From the NCBI GenBank assembly GCA_964614585.1, contig CAZTLW010000029.1, forward strand, positions 1 through 20,859: a DNA stretch of 20,859 bases. The letters run 5' to 3'. Under the pieces are notes generated by a model. That model worked only from the letters and a program-made list of their open reading frames with translations, made no database searches and was not told the origin of the DNA. The position numbers and the translations under genes were made by a program. Positions 1-6,348 of this stretch are shown here, piece after piece. The first letter of the stretch is position 1. Every line of letters begins with the position of its first letter. Source of the stretch: JAHEFX01 sp964614585. Its GTDB lineage: Bacteria > Actinomycetota > Acidimicrobiia > Spongiisociales > JAENVV01.

Positions 1-1
1 C

Positions 2-85
2 GGCGACCCGGTCCCGGCCCCGGGGTGGGAGTCCGCCGAGGTCCCACCCCACGTCACCGACCTCTCCGCCAACCCTGGGTTGTGA
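2..85 (+). CDS. 3' end of an unidentified protein gene (partial)
   Basis: An open frame enters from the left window edge and stops at TGA 83-85. Its 27 visible residues end VPPHVTDLSANPGL and almost all its codons end in G or C, as in neighbouring genes. That composition is the only support, because no start or domain is visible, so the function cannot be named. If real, the gene converges on the MBL-fold gene ending at 168. Its last residues NPGL would then be encoded by the first AACCCTGGGTT repeat, so the repeat would overlap the stop codon region. The alternative is that the frame is open by chance in GC-rich DNA. Confidence 0.35.
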   Translation, partial: GDPVPAPGWESAEVPPHVTDLSANPGL

Positions 86-148
86 GCGTCGGTCTCGGGC
101 AGTTCTGGGGGCTGAGAACCCCGAGAACGCAGGTGTGAACCCTGGGTT
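71..148. repeat. Pair of AACCCTGGGTT repeats
   Basis: AACCCTGGGTT occurs at 71-81 and again at 138-148, start to start 67 bp. Each is a 5-bp inverted repeat around one central base. The same word recurs near 6091, 6292, 10327 and 10395, always at or beyond gene ends. The DNA between the copies holds a weak hairpin (GTTCT/AGAAC) and nothing else recognisable. Confidence 0.6.
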
Positions 149-167
149 GGGGAGTCGGGGTTCGGGG

Positions 168-932
168 TCAGGTCTCGTAGGTCGCGCCGTCCTCGGCCAC
201 CCGGAACCCGAGCGAACGGACGTGCGCCGAGGCCGCCGAGTCGGGGTCCACGAGCGGGTTGGTGTGGTTGAGGTGGGTCAGGACCACCCGGTCGGCGAGG
301 TCGGCGAACCGCTCGAGCGTGTCGGGGACCAGCGGGTGGGGGATGGCCGACAGGTCCCGACCGGGCACCTCGTCCGCCGACCAGAACGTGGCATCGACCA
401 GCGCCAGGTCGTGGTCGGCCACCACCGATCGATGGTCGGGCCAGGCGGTCCAGTCGTCGATGTCGGGCAGGTAGAGCACCCCGCCGATCGAGATCGCCAC
501 GGTGTCGGTGAACTCGGCCCGATGGGGGACCGACACCAGGTCAACCCCCTTCAGCGTGGCCGGGACGAGCCGACCCTCGTCGAACAAAGCCGCCCACGGC
601 TGGTTGGCCCGCAGGAAGCCGAGCATCGACGGGGTGGCCACCACGGCCAGCCCGTCGATCGCGGCCGCCTCCGTCCCGAAGTGCACCAATCCGGCGTAGT
701 GGCCCATGTGCCCGTGGGTCAGGGCGATGGCATCGACCGGCCGGTGGAGCTGGTGGCGGACGTCCGGGGAGACGTCGCACAGCACGGCGAGCCCGTCGGC
801 CTCGACGACCACCGAGGAGGCGGTCCGGGTGGGGATGGCGCCCTCGGCGGCGGCCCGGTCGTGGGGGTGGTCCGAGCCCAGTTGGGGGAGGCCGCCGTCC
901 TGGCCCGAGCCGAGGACGGTGACCCGGGTCAT
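168..932 (-). CDS. PqqB-like metallo-beta-lactamase-fold hydrolase
   Basis: Predicted soluble 254-residue metallohydrolase. The N-terminus (VTVLGSGQDGGLPQLGS) resembles the opening of PqqB-like proteins, and the metal-site motif is HGHMGH at residues 73-78. Classical MBL enzymes have HxHxDH; Gly in place of that Asp is also known in PqqB-like proteins, so the site may be specialised rather than dead. A later SxPHR segment and a THLNHTNP segment near the C-terminus could supply further ligands. The start ATG (930-932) overlaps the stop of the thioesterase-like gene by 4 bp (ATGA), so the two are translationally coupled. No other pqq genes are visible, so a role in PQQ biosynthesis is not supported; the substrate is unknown. 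Confidence 0.8.
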   Translation of the reverse strand: MTRVTVLGSGQDGGLPQLGSDHPHDRAAAEGAIPTRTASSVVVEADGLAVLCDVSPDVRHQLHRPVDAIALTHGHMGHYAGLVHFGTEAAAIDGLAVVATPSMLGFLRANQPWAALFDEGRLVPATLKGVDLVSVPHRAEFTDTVAISIGGVLYLPDIDDWTAWPDHRSVVADHDLALVDATFWSADEVPGRDLSAIPHPLVPDTLERFADLADRVVLTHLNHTNPLVDPDSAASAHVRSLGFRVAEDGATYET

Positions 933-1750
933 GGGGCCGCCCGGTCCAGGAAGACCGTCTGGGTGGCCCGGCCGACCTCGCCTTGGCGGTCGTAGAGCCG
1001 ACCAGTGGCGATGCCCCGCCCGGTGCGCTGCCAGACCGAGTCGGCGGCGACGCCCACCCAGTCGCCGACCGGTTCGCGGGCGAGGCTCACCGACAGGTCC
1101 GAATTCATGAACACCCATTCGTTGGGTTGGGCCACCCGGGACATCCCGTTCACGAAGTCGCCGAGGACGATGGCCCGTTGGGTGCCGGTCGTCTCCTCCC
1201 CGTCGACGAGGGGGACGAGCATCGTGAGCCAGGTCGTGGCCGGGCCGGGCGACCGGAACGAGCCCTCGACCTCCTGGATGCCCACCCCGCGCCGGCCGAA
1301 GGTGATCGGCCCGTCGGAGCGGAACGGCATGACCTCGGTGAAGTGCTTGGCGTCGTCGGGGTAGTGGGGTGGCTCCCCGGCGGCCTCGGGCAGGTCGAGG
1401 TCGGTGACCCGCAGGCGTTGGCCGAGGCCCCGGGCGAGTTCGGTGTCGCCGTCGAAGAGGCGCACCTCCGCCGTCTGGATCCGCTTGCCCTCGCGGACCA
1501 CTTCCACGACCACCTCGAGCGTCGTCACGGGCACGACCCGGAACAACTCGACGGTGAGCCGGGCGATGGCCATGTCGGTGAGCGACGGGGTCCGCTCGAT
1601 CGCCCGGGCCATGAGGGCCGACACCACGCCGCCGTGCTGGCCGTCGGGGTACCACTCGGCGGCCGAGAGCCGGGTCGACTCGACGAGGTCGCCCCCATGC
1701 GCCCCGACCTCGCCGGTGGGGACGTAGCAGGCGGTCGGCTCGGCGGTCAC
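929..1750 (-). CDS. Acyl-CoA thioesterase-like protein (double hotdog)
   Basis: A 273-residue protein resembling actinobacterial thioesterase-superfamily proteins of the TesB-like, double-hotdog type. The first hotdog carries the HGGVVSALMARAIER helix (about residues 39-53) followed by a beta strand near VELFRVVPV. A second half from about residue 170 repeats the layout (GDFVNGMSR, FMNSDLSVSLAREP). The probable activity is hydrolysis of an acyl-CoA thioester; the acyl specificity cannot be read. The start is GTG at 1748-1750. A TANNNT hexamer (TAGCGT) ends 8 nt upstream, so the leader is very short or absent. The gene is first in a two-gene unit with the PqqB-like gene and is divergent from the gene at 1789. 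Confidence 0.75.
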   Translation of the reverse strand: MTAEPTACYVPTGEVGAHGGDLVESTRLSAAEWYPDGQHGGVVSALMARAIERTPSLTDMAIARLTVELFRVVPVTTLEVVVEVVREGKRIQTAEVRLFDGDTELARGLGQRLRVTDLDLPEAAGEPPHYPDDAKHFTEVMPFRSDGPITFGRRGVGIQEVEGSFRSPGPATTWLTMLVPLVDGEETTGTQRAIVLGDFVNGMSRVAQPNEWVFMNSDLSVSLAREPVGDWVGVAADSVWQRTGRGIATGRLYDRQGEVGRATQTVFLDRAAP

Positions 1751-1755
1751 GGACG

Positions 1756-1785
1756 GGGACGCTACCCGCCGCCGCGTAGCGTCCC
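1756..1785. promoter_or_regulatory. Palindromic divergent promoter
   Basis: GGGACGCTAC (1756-1765) and GTAGCGTCCC (1776-1785) are a perfect 10-bp inverted repeat separated by 10 bp. Each arm contains a TAGCGT -10-like hexamer: plus strand 1777-1782, 6 nt before the ATG at 1789; minus strand 1764-1759, 8 nt before the GTG at 1750. The arms could be two mirror-image -10 elements, a regulator site, or both. Confidence 0.55.
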
Positions 1786-1788
1786 GTC

Positions 1789-2718
1789 ATGGCGCGGCAC
1801 GGCTATGGGACGCTGATCCTGGTGACGGCCATCGTCGCCGCCATCGTGGGGGTGGCGGTGGCGGGGCTCGGGGGTTGGGTGACCGCCCGGTCGACGACCG
1901 CCGCAGGCGACACCCTCGACCTCACGGTGGAGGCGCTCCGGGCCGCCGACGAAGGCGTGGCGGTCGCCGGCGATGCCGTGGATGGGGTCCGCGGGGTGCT
2001 CACCGAGGCCCAGGCGACGATCTTCGCCGCCGGCATCGCCCTCGGTGAGGCAGCCCCGCTCGTCGACGAGGTGGCCGAGACCCTCGGCACCGACGTCGCC
2101 GACGCCGTGGACTCGGCCGTCGACTCGCTCCCGGCCCTCGTGGAGGTGGGCGGGGTCATCGACGCCACGCTCGGGGCGCTCGGCTTCATCACCGGGAACC
2201 CCTACGAGCCGGACGTCCCCCTCGACGAGGCGCTGGCGGACCTCGAGACCGCCCTGGCGCCGATCCCCGAGCAACTCCGGACCCAGGCGGCGTCGCTGCA
2301 GGAGGCGAATGCCACCACGACGAACCTCGCCGAGGGGTTGCGGGCCACCGCCGAGGAGTTGTCGATGCTCGGCCGCTCGCTCGAGGAGGCCTCGATCCTG
2401 CTCGACGAGTACGGCGAGACCACGGCCGATGCCCTGGCGCTGGCCGACGACCTGGGCCGGGACCTCGACCGGCTACGGGTCCCGGCGGTGGTCGCCGTCA
2501 TCGCGGTCGGGCTGCTCCTCGCCGTCAGCCAGCTGGTGCCGGTCCTCGTCGGGCTCGGCTTGCGGGGCACCGGACCGCTGGCGCAGTTCGGCGACGAGGG
2601 CGCCCACCAATCCGAGGCCGGCGGCGACCGCGTAGGGGACGACGAGGCCGTCGCCGAGGTGCAGGCGGAGCGGCTCGGTGGCGAGGCGGACGAAGGCAAC
2701 GCCGAACACCCCGGCTGA
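1789..2718 (+). CDS. Two-TM alanine-rich helical membrane protein, unknown function
   Basis: A 309-residue protein that I do not recognise. One TM segment lies at about residues 7-31 and another at about 231-258. Between them is a roughly 200-residue acidic, Ala/Leu-rich region rich in predicted helix or coiled coil, with repeated LxEA and ALADDL patterns. The topology suggests an extracytoplasmic helical domain held by both ends. The last 50 or so residues (GDEGAHQSEAGG onward) are low-complexity and lie antisense to the convergent Lgt-like gene. They look like read-through past a lost stop rather than a domain. The ATG at 1789 lies 6 nt after TAGCGT (1777-1782), consistent with leaderless expression. 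The gene is divergent from the thioesterase-like gene. Confidence 0.7.
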   Translation: MARHGYGTLILVTAIVAAIVGVAVAGLGGWVTARSTTAAGDTLDLTVEALRAADEGVAVAGDAVDGVRGVLTEAQATIFAAGIALGEAAPLVDEVAETLGTDVADAVDSAVDSLPALVEVGGVIDATLGALGFITGNPYEPDVPLDEALADLETALAPIPEQLRTQAASLQEANATTTNLAEGLRATAEELSMLGRSLEEASILLDEYGETTADALALADDLGRDLDRLRVPAVVAVIAVGLLLAVSQLVPVLVGLGLRGTGPLAQFGDEGAHQSEAGGDRVGDDEAVAEVQAERLGGEADEGNAEHPG

Positions 2719-3249
2719 CACCACGGCGCCGGGGGCGGCCCCGCGTCGCCACCACCGCCACAGGACCGCGGCCACCACCACGAGCCCGAGCGCGGCGTAC
2801 ACCTCCACGGGATGGCGGCCGATCCCGCCGGGGCCGGTGACCGCCCACGGCAGGTCGGCGGCCGTCCCCCCACAGGTGCCGCGGACGAGGCATCCGGCGT
2901 GCCAGCCCGCCAGGCCCACGATCGCCGGCACGGTGACGGCGTCGAGCGCCTGGGGGAGGTGGCGCCGATAGGTCCACGTCAACGTGGCGAGGGCTGCCAG
3001 CGACGCCCCGACGGTGTCGACGCCGGCCCGGACGAGGATGACGTCCGGGAGGTTCGTGAGTGGGTTGGTGCCCTGGGCGACCATCGACCAGAGGCGGCCC
3101 ACCACGAGCCCGGCGATGGCGGCGCCGAGCAGGGCGTCGAACGGGCGGGGGGCGACGTCGGAGAGGGAGCCGTCGCGATCGAGGAGGCGGACGGCCACCC
3201 ACATGGCCCCGACACCGACGGCGGCCGCCCCGAGGAGCGTGAACTCCAT
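2473..3249 (-). CDS. Lgt-like (prolipoprotein diacylglyceryl transferase family) membrane protein
   Basis: A 258-residue multi-pass membrane protein with about six hydrophobic segments. Residues 115-151 (GWHAGCLVRGTCGG, then PWAV, then RHPVEVY) match the layout of the Lgt core, which normally reads GCFLNGCCYG, PWAV, HPxQLYE. FVRLATEPLRLHLGD near 187-201 resembles the Lgt segment carrying the conserved Arg and Glu. The classical N-terminal signature with Asn and Glu (GRxxNFxNxExxG) is not evident, so transferase activity is uncertain. It starts 4 bp after the TlpA-like lipoprotein gene, which suggests an operon. Its hydrophilic C-terminal 35 residues are antisense to the second TM segment of the plus-strand gene, and the coding regions overlap by 246 bp. 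Confidence 0.72.
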   Translation of the reverse strand: MEFTLLGAAAVGVGAMWVAVRLLDRDGSLSDVAPRPFDALLGAAIAGLVVGRLWSMVAQGTNPLTNLPDVILVRAGVDTVGASLAALATLTWTYRRHLPQALDAVTVPAIVGLAGWHAGCLVRGTCGGTAADLPWAVTGPGGIGRHPVEVYAALGLVVVAAVLWRWWRRGAAPGAVVSAGVFGVAFVRLATEPLRLHLGDGLVVPYAVAAGLGLVGALVAELRQRSGAPQAEPDEDRHQLADGEEQPDRDDGDHRRDP

Positions 3250-3253
3250 CGGC

Positions 3254-3754
3254 TCAGCCGTCGAGCGCCAGGAGGTCCTCGATGCCCTGGACCAGGCTCC
3301 GCTCGTCGATGATCCCGTTGTGGATCTCGAGGATCTCCCCGTCGGGGGCGACGAAGTAGGTGATCGGGACACCGAACCCGCCCCAGGCGGCGGGGACGGC
3401 CCGGTCGGGGTCGAAGAAGTGGTCGATGTAGAGCTCGAACTCCTCGATGAACGACTTGGCCGACGCCTGGTTGTCCTGGACGTCGATGCCGACGAAGTGG
3501 ACGACGTCGCCGTACTCGGCGTGGGCCTCGGTGAGGAGCGGGGCCTCGGCCCGGCACGGCCCACACCACGACGCCCAGACGTTCACGACCGCCGGTCGGG
3601 GGTCGGCGGCGAGGGAGGCCTCGACCTCGGCGGGTGTCGCCTCGGGGAGATCGGCGATGCCGTCAGGTTCACCGTCGGTGTCGCCGGGGGTGCAGGCGGC
3701 GGCGACGACGGCGAGGGCGAGCAGGGCGAGGGTCAGGCGGATGGAGCGGGGCAT
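3254..3754 (-). CDS. TlpA/ResA-like thioredoxin-fold lipoprotein
   Basis: A 166-residue exported thiol-disulfide oxidoreductase. Residues 1-20 form a signal peptide (Arg at 3 and 6, then a hydrophobic core), ending in lipobox AAAC with Cys21 as the lipidation site. The thioredoxin domain follows a short linker, with WCGPC at 63-67 and a cis-Pro context, GVPITYF. The family reduces or oxidises cysteines outside the cytoplasmic membrane, often for cytochrome c maturation, but no ccm or res genes are adjacent. I chose ATG 3752-3754; an in-frame TTG at 3767-3769 would add five residues before the signal peptide. The downstream Lgt-like gene begins 4 bp later. Pairing a lipoprotein with an Lgt homologue may be meaningful. 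Confidence 0.85.
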   Translation of the reverse strand: MPRSIRLTLALLALAVVAAACTPGDTDGEPDGIADLPEATPAEVEASLAADPRPAVVNVWASWCGPCRAEAPLLTEAHAEYGDVVHFVGIDVQDNQASAKSFIEEFELYIDHFFDPDRAVPAAWGGFGVPITYFVAPDGEILEIHNGIIDERSLVQGIEDLLALDG

Positions 3755-3821
3755 GTCATCGGTATGCAACCACCCCCCGGGGCGTAGGCATTCCGAGTCG
3801 GGCCGACGGCGTGGCCCCGCG

Positions 3822-3827
3822 TAGCCT
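3822..3827 (+). promoter_or_regulatory. -10 hexamer TAGCCT for the AhpD-like gene
   Basis: TAGCCT ends 7 nt before the ATG at 3835, the spacing expected for a transcript starting at or next to the start codon. No -35 is convincing. Confidence 0.45.
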
Positions 3828-3834
3828 CCGCCGG

Positions 3835-4431
3835 ATGCACGACCATGCCACCGGCAGCCGCTGGCCGGTCCCCGAACTCGACCAGATGCCCGACGACGTG
3901 CGGGCCCGGGTCGAGGAGGTGGCCGAGAAGGCCGGCTTCGTCCCCAACGTCTTCCTCGGCTTCGCCCACCGACCGGACGAGTTCCGGGCGTTCTTCGACT
4001 ACTACGACGCCCTGATGCTCCGCGACGGCGGCCTCTCCAAGGCGGAGAAGGAGATGATCGTCGTCGCCACCTCGGCGACGAACGATTGCCTCTACTGCGT
4101 CGTGAGCCATGGGGCGTTCCTGCGGATCTACTCGAAGGATCCGCTCATCGCCGACCAGCTCGCCACGAACTGGCGGAAGGCGTCGCTGACGCCTCGGCAG
4201 CGGGCGATGATCGAGTTCGCCCTCAAGGTGGCCGGCGACTCGGCGTCGATCGAGCCCGAGGACTTCGAGGGCCTGCGCGAGCACGGCTTCGACGACGAGG
4301 ACATCTGGGACATCGGGGCGATCGCCGCCTTCTTCGCCCTCTCGAACCGCATGGCCAACCTGACGGGGATGGTCCCCAACCCCGAGTTCTACGGGATGGG
4401 CCGAGATGTGAAACCTTCGGGTTCTTCGTAG
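3835..4431 (+). CDS. AhpD/carboxymuconolactone decarboxylase-family peroxidase-related protein
   Basis: A 198-residue all-helical cytoplasmic protein of the AhpD-like family. The active-site helix reads NDCLYCVVSHG, with Cys85-x-x-Cys88 and His92, the CxxCxxxH pattern of peroxidase-related AhpD proteins that use a cysteine pair to reduce peroxides or disulfides. KAEKEMIVVATSA before it and TPRQRAMIEFALKVA after it are typical family helices. The length matches the 'uncharacterised peroxidase-related' subgroup rather than the short muconolactone decarboxylases. The ATG at 3835 is preferred because of the TAGCCT hexamer 7 nt upstream. The gene is divergent from the TlpA-like gene, 80 bp apart, so both may belong to a thiol-redox neighbourhood. 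The reductant is unknown. Confidence 0.85.
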   Translation: MHDHATGSRWPVPELDQMPDDVRARVEEVAEKAGFVPNVFLGFAHRPDEFRAFFDYYDALMLRDGGLSKAEKEMIVVATSATNDCLYCVVSHGAFLRIYSKDPLIADQLATNWRKASLTPRQRAMIEFALKVAGDSASIEPEDFEGLREHGFDDEDIWDIGAIAAFFALSNRMANLTGMVPNPEFYGMGRDVKPSGSS

Positions 4432-4445
4432 GTCTGGGGGTCCGT

Positions 4446-4497
4446 ACCTTGCCGCTATCGGAAAGATTCAGCGTTCTTGTGACCTCGGTAGCAAGGT
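4446..4497. repeat. Inverted repeat upstream of pckA
   Basis: ACCTTGC (4446-4452) and GCAAGGT (4491-4497) are complementary, 38 bp apart, in the 97-bp gap before pckA. The pair could be a regulator site or a weak terminator for the upstream gene; neither is proven. Confidence 0.3.
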
Positions 4498-4516
4498 GCC
4501 CGTACCGGATCGGTCG

Positions 4517-4522
4517 TACCGT
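4517..4522 (+). promoter_or_regulatory. -10 hexamer TACCGT for pckA
   Basis: TACCGT is followed by exactly 6 nt (GGGGCC) and then the ATG at 4529. The same TANNNT-N6-start arrangement precedes several other genes here, pointing to leaderless initiation. Confidence 0.55.
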
Positions 4523-4528
4523 GGGGCC

Positions 4529-6079
4529 ATGCCCGAGCCGACCCTCATGACCGCCGACCTTCCTCCCGCCCGCAGCGTCGTCGTCAACCCCACCCAGGAC
4601 CAGCTCCGGGAGTGGGTCCTGCACCACATGCCGCGGATCACCGAGACCGAGTTCGGCAACCTCAACTACCAGGCCGACGTCACCGCCCGCCTCAAGAACT
4701 CGACGTTCTTCGTCGCCGACCACGAGATCCACCAGAACCGGATCTCCCGGGAGGAGGCCGACGAATGGGCGGCCCGCCAGGACGCCTACATCGCCGGTCG
4801 GGACATGATCCTCGTCGAGGGCTACATCGGCCCCGACCCCGACTTCCGAACCGGCGCCCGGCTCTACATGGAGCAGACCAACGCCAACATCCCGGCGATG
4901 CAGCAGCAGCTGTACTTCCCCCGGGACGAGGACTGGACGCCCGAGTTCACCGTCATCTACACGCCGGGGTTGATGGCGCCCGGCAAGTCCGACGACCGGC
5001 TGATCATCGTCGACCTCGAGAAGTGGACCACCCGGGTGTTCGGCTCCGACTACTTCGGCGAGTCGAAGATGGGTGGCCTGCGGATGTGGAACAAGCTCGT
5101 CTACGACCGGGGCGGGCTGGCCCTGCACTCGGGTCTCAAGACGTTCCCCGCCGAGGAGAACCCGTCTGGGCGGGAGAAGAGCGCTCTCATCATCGGCCTC
5201 TCGGGCACCGGCAAGACGACGACGACGTTCCGCCAGCAGCTGGGCTCGCTGCCCGTGCAGGACGACTTCGTCGCCCTCATGCCCGGTGGCGTCATCCACA
5301 CGACCGAGAACGGCTGCTTCGCCAAGACGTTCGGGCTCGACCCCGAGGACGAGCCGACCATCCACGGCGGCACCACCCGCCCCGACGCCTGGCTCGAGAA
5401 CGTGTCGGTCGACGCCGACGGGCACGTCGACTTCCACGACACCGGCCACACCGCCAATGGTCGATCGACGTTCCCGCTGGCCAACATCCGCCACCGGGAT
5501 CCTCGCGACGTGCCACCGGCGGACTACCTGCTCATCCTGAATCGCAACGAGACGATCATCCCCGCCGTGGCCAAGCTGGGCCGCGAGCAGATCGCCCTCT
5601 ATTTCATGTTGGGGGAGACCAAGGGCACCTCGGCCGGTGGCGCCGCCGAGGCCGGCAAGAACCTGCGGGTGCCGGGCACCAACCCGTTCTTCTTCGACGA
5701 TGACTCCCACCAGGGCAATCGATTGCTCGAGTTGCTGGAGACCATGCCCGACCTCGAGGCGTACCTCATGAACACGGGCCGGGTCGGCGGTCCCGAGACC
5801 GATGGCCGTTCGAAGAAGGTGCGGATCCCCGATTCATCGGCCGTGGTGCAGGCGATCGTCGAGGGGACGATCGAGTGGGAGACCGATCCCGACTTTGGCT
5901 ACGAGGTAGCGGTGTCGATCCCCGGCGTCGATCCCGAACTGCTCCAGCCCCGGAAGCTCTACGAGCGAGAGGGGCGAATGGAGGAGTACGAACGCGTGGT
6001 CACGGCGCTCAAGCGGGAGCGGGCCGAGTACCTCGAGCGGTTCACCGCCCTCGACCCGAGGATCGCCGCCGCCCTCTGA
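4529..6079 (+). CDS. pckA: Phosphoenolpyruvate carboxykinase (ATP), divergent
   Basis: A 516-residue enzyme that would convert oxaloacetate plus ATP to PEP, CO2 and ADP, the first committed gluconeogenic step. By-eye comparison with E. coli PckA (540 residues) places the key residues: Arg54 (TARLKNS, for Arg65), Tyr175 and Lys180 (DYFGESK, for Tyr207/Lys212), His200 (for His232), P-loop GLSGTGKTT at 223-231, Asp245-Asp246 (QDDF, for Asp268/269) and Arg312 (NGRSTFP, for Arg333). Met181 occupies the place of Lys213, a manganese ligand in the classical enzyme. The usual TGRSPKDK segment is also rewritten, so this is a divergent subfamily. The ATG at 4529 is chosen from the TACCGT hexamer; an upstream in-frame GTG at 4496 is less likely. 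Confidence 0.88.
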   Translation: MPEPTLMTADLPPARSVVVNPTQDQLREWVLHHMPRITETEFGNLNYQADVTARLKNSTFFVADHEIHQNRISREEADEWAARQDAYIAGRDMILVEGYIGPDPDFRTGARLYMEQTNANIPAMQQQLYFPRDEDWTPEFTVIYTPGLMAPGKSDDRLIIVDLEKWTTRVFGSDYFGESKMGGLRMWNKLVYDRGGLALHSGLKTFPAEENPSGREKSALIIGLSGTGKTTTTFRQQLGSLPVQDDFVALMPGGVIHTTENGCFAKTFGLDPEDEPTIHGGTTRPDAWLENVSVDADGHVDFHDTGHTANGRSTFPLANIRHRDPRDVPPADYLLILNRNETIIPAVAKLGREQIALYFMLGETKGTSAGGAAEAGKNLRVPGTNPFFFDDDSHQGNRLLELLETMPDLEAYLMNTGRVGGPETDGRSKKVRIPDSSAVVQAIVEGTIEWETDPDFGYEVAVSIPGVDPELLQPRKLYEREGRMEEYERVVTALKRERAEYLERFTALDPRIAAAL

Positions 6080-6090
6080 CCGCGGCTGGG

Positions 6091-6101
6091 AACCCAGGGT
6101 T
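6091..6101. repeat. AACCCAGGGTT (inverse copy of the dispersed repeat)
   Basis: It lies 12 bp after the pckA stop and is the reverse complement of the word seen at 71, 138 and 10395. It is followed by GGGGTTCACG, which links it to the 52-bp repeats downstream. Confidence 0.55.
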
Positions 6102-6120
6102 GGGGTTCACGTTCCGCCGG

Positions 6121-6271
6121 CGAAGCGTGGGCTCAGGTTCACGCTGGACGTGAACGGCGGCCCGCGGTTCGGCAGGGGACGGTCGGACGTCACCGAGACC
6201 ACCTGACTGGCTGTCCCAACGAAGCGTGGGCACCAGTTCACGTTGGACGTGTATGGCGGCCCGCGGTTCGG
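6121..6271. repeat. Two 52-bp direct repeats between pckA and tetR
   Basis: 6121-6172 and 6220-6271 match at 46 of 52 positions; both begin CGAAGCGTGGGC and end GGCGGCCCGCGGTTCGG. Each has GTTCACG near its middle. In the first copy this pairs with CGTGAAC as a 7-bp stem with a 5-nt loop; in the second copy the stem has decayed. A minus-strand open frame crosses them, but the differences change the encoded residues freely, so they look like non-coding DNA repeats. The rest of gap 6080-6348 holds only the hairpin and tetR promoter listed separately. Confidence 0.75.
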
Positions 6272-6281
6272 TCGATCCACC

Positions 6282-6308
6282 TGTATGGGAGCCCTGGGTT
6301 CCCATACA
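6282..6308. terminator. Strong hairpin enclosing CCCTGGGTT
   Basis: TGTATGGGA (6282-6290) pairs perfectly with TCCCATACA (6300-6308). The intervening GCCCTGGGT extends the stem by a G-T and two G-C pairs, leaving a CTG loop. No T-run follows, so intrinsic termination is uncertain. It may instead be a barrier or insulator between pckA and the tetR promoter, or part of the CCCTGGGTT repeat family. Confidence 0.5.
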
Positions 6309-6323
6309 TCCCGACTCAGCCCA

Positions 6324-6337
6324 ACCAAACGTTTGGT
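6324..6337. promoter_or_regulatory. 14-bp palindromic operator of the TetR regulator
   Basis: ACCAAACGTTTGGT is a perfect 14-bp palindrome. Its last base is also the first base of the -10-like TAGGGT at 6337-6342, which lies 6 nt before the tetR ATG. A protein bound here would block the promoter, the expected layout for TetR-family autorepression and control of the coupled icmF gene. Confidence 0.75.
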
Positions 6338-6342
6338 AGGGT
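6337..6342 (+). promoter_or_regulatory. -10 hexamer TAGGGT for tetR-icmF
   Basis: TAGGGT, then AGGGGC, then the ATG at 6349: spacing of 6 nt, fitting a leaderless transcript. Confidence 0.6.
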
Positions 6343-6348
6343 AGGGGC

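Noticed and set aside
168..932. A PQQ biosynthesis gene cluster around the PqqB-like gene
   Set aside because: No pqqA, C, D or E is visible nearby; the partner is a thioesterase-like gene.
135..995. Plus-strand open frame over the PqqB-like gene
   Set aside because: Its translation is Gly/Val/Arg-rich with no fold, and the minus strand encodes a recognisable hydrolase.
4496..4528. Upstream GTG start for pckA
   Set aside because: The extra 11 residues overlap the -10 hexamer TACCGT; the ATG at 4529 fits the leaderless spacing seen at other genes.
6107..6328. 73-codon minus-strand frame containing NRGPP repeats
   Set aside because: The internal repeats are the 52-bp DNA repeats; differences between them change residues freely and the frame lacks a ribosome site.
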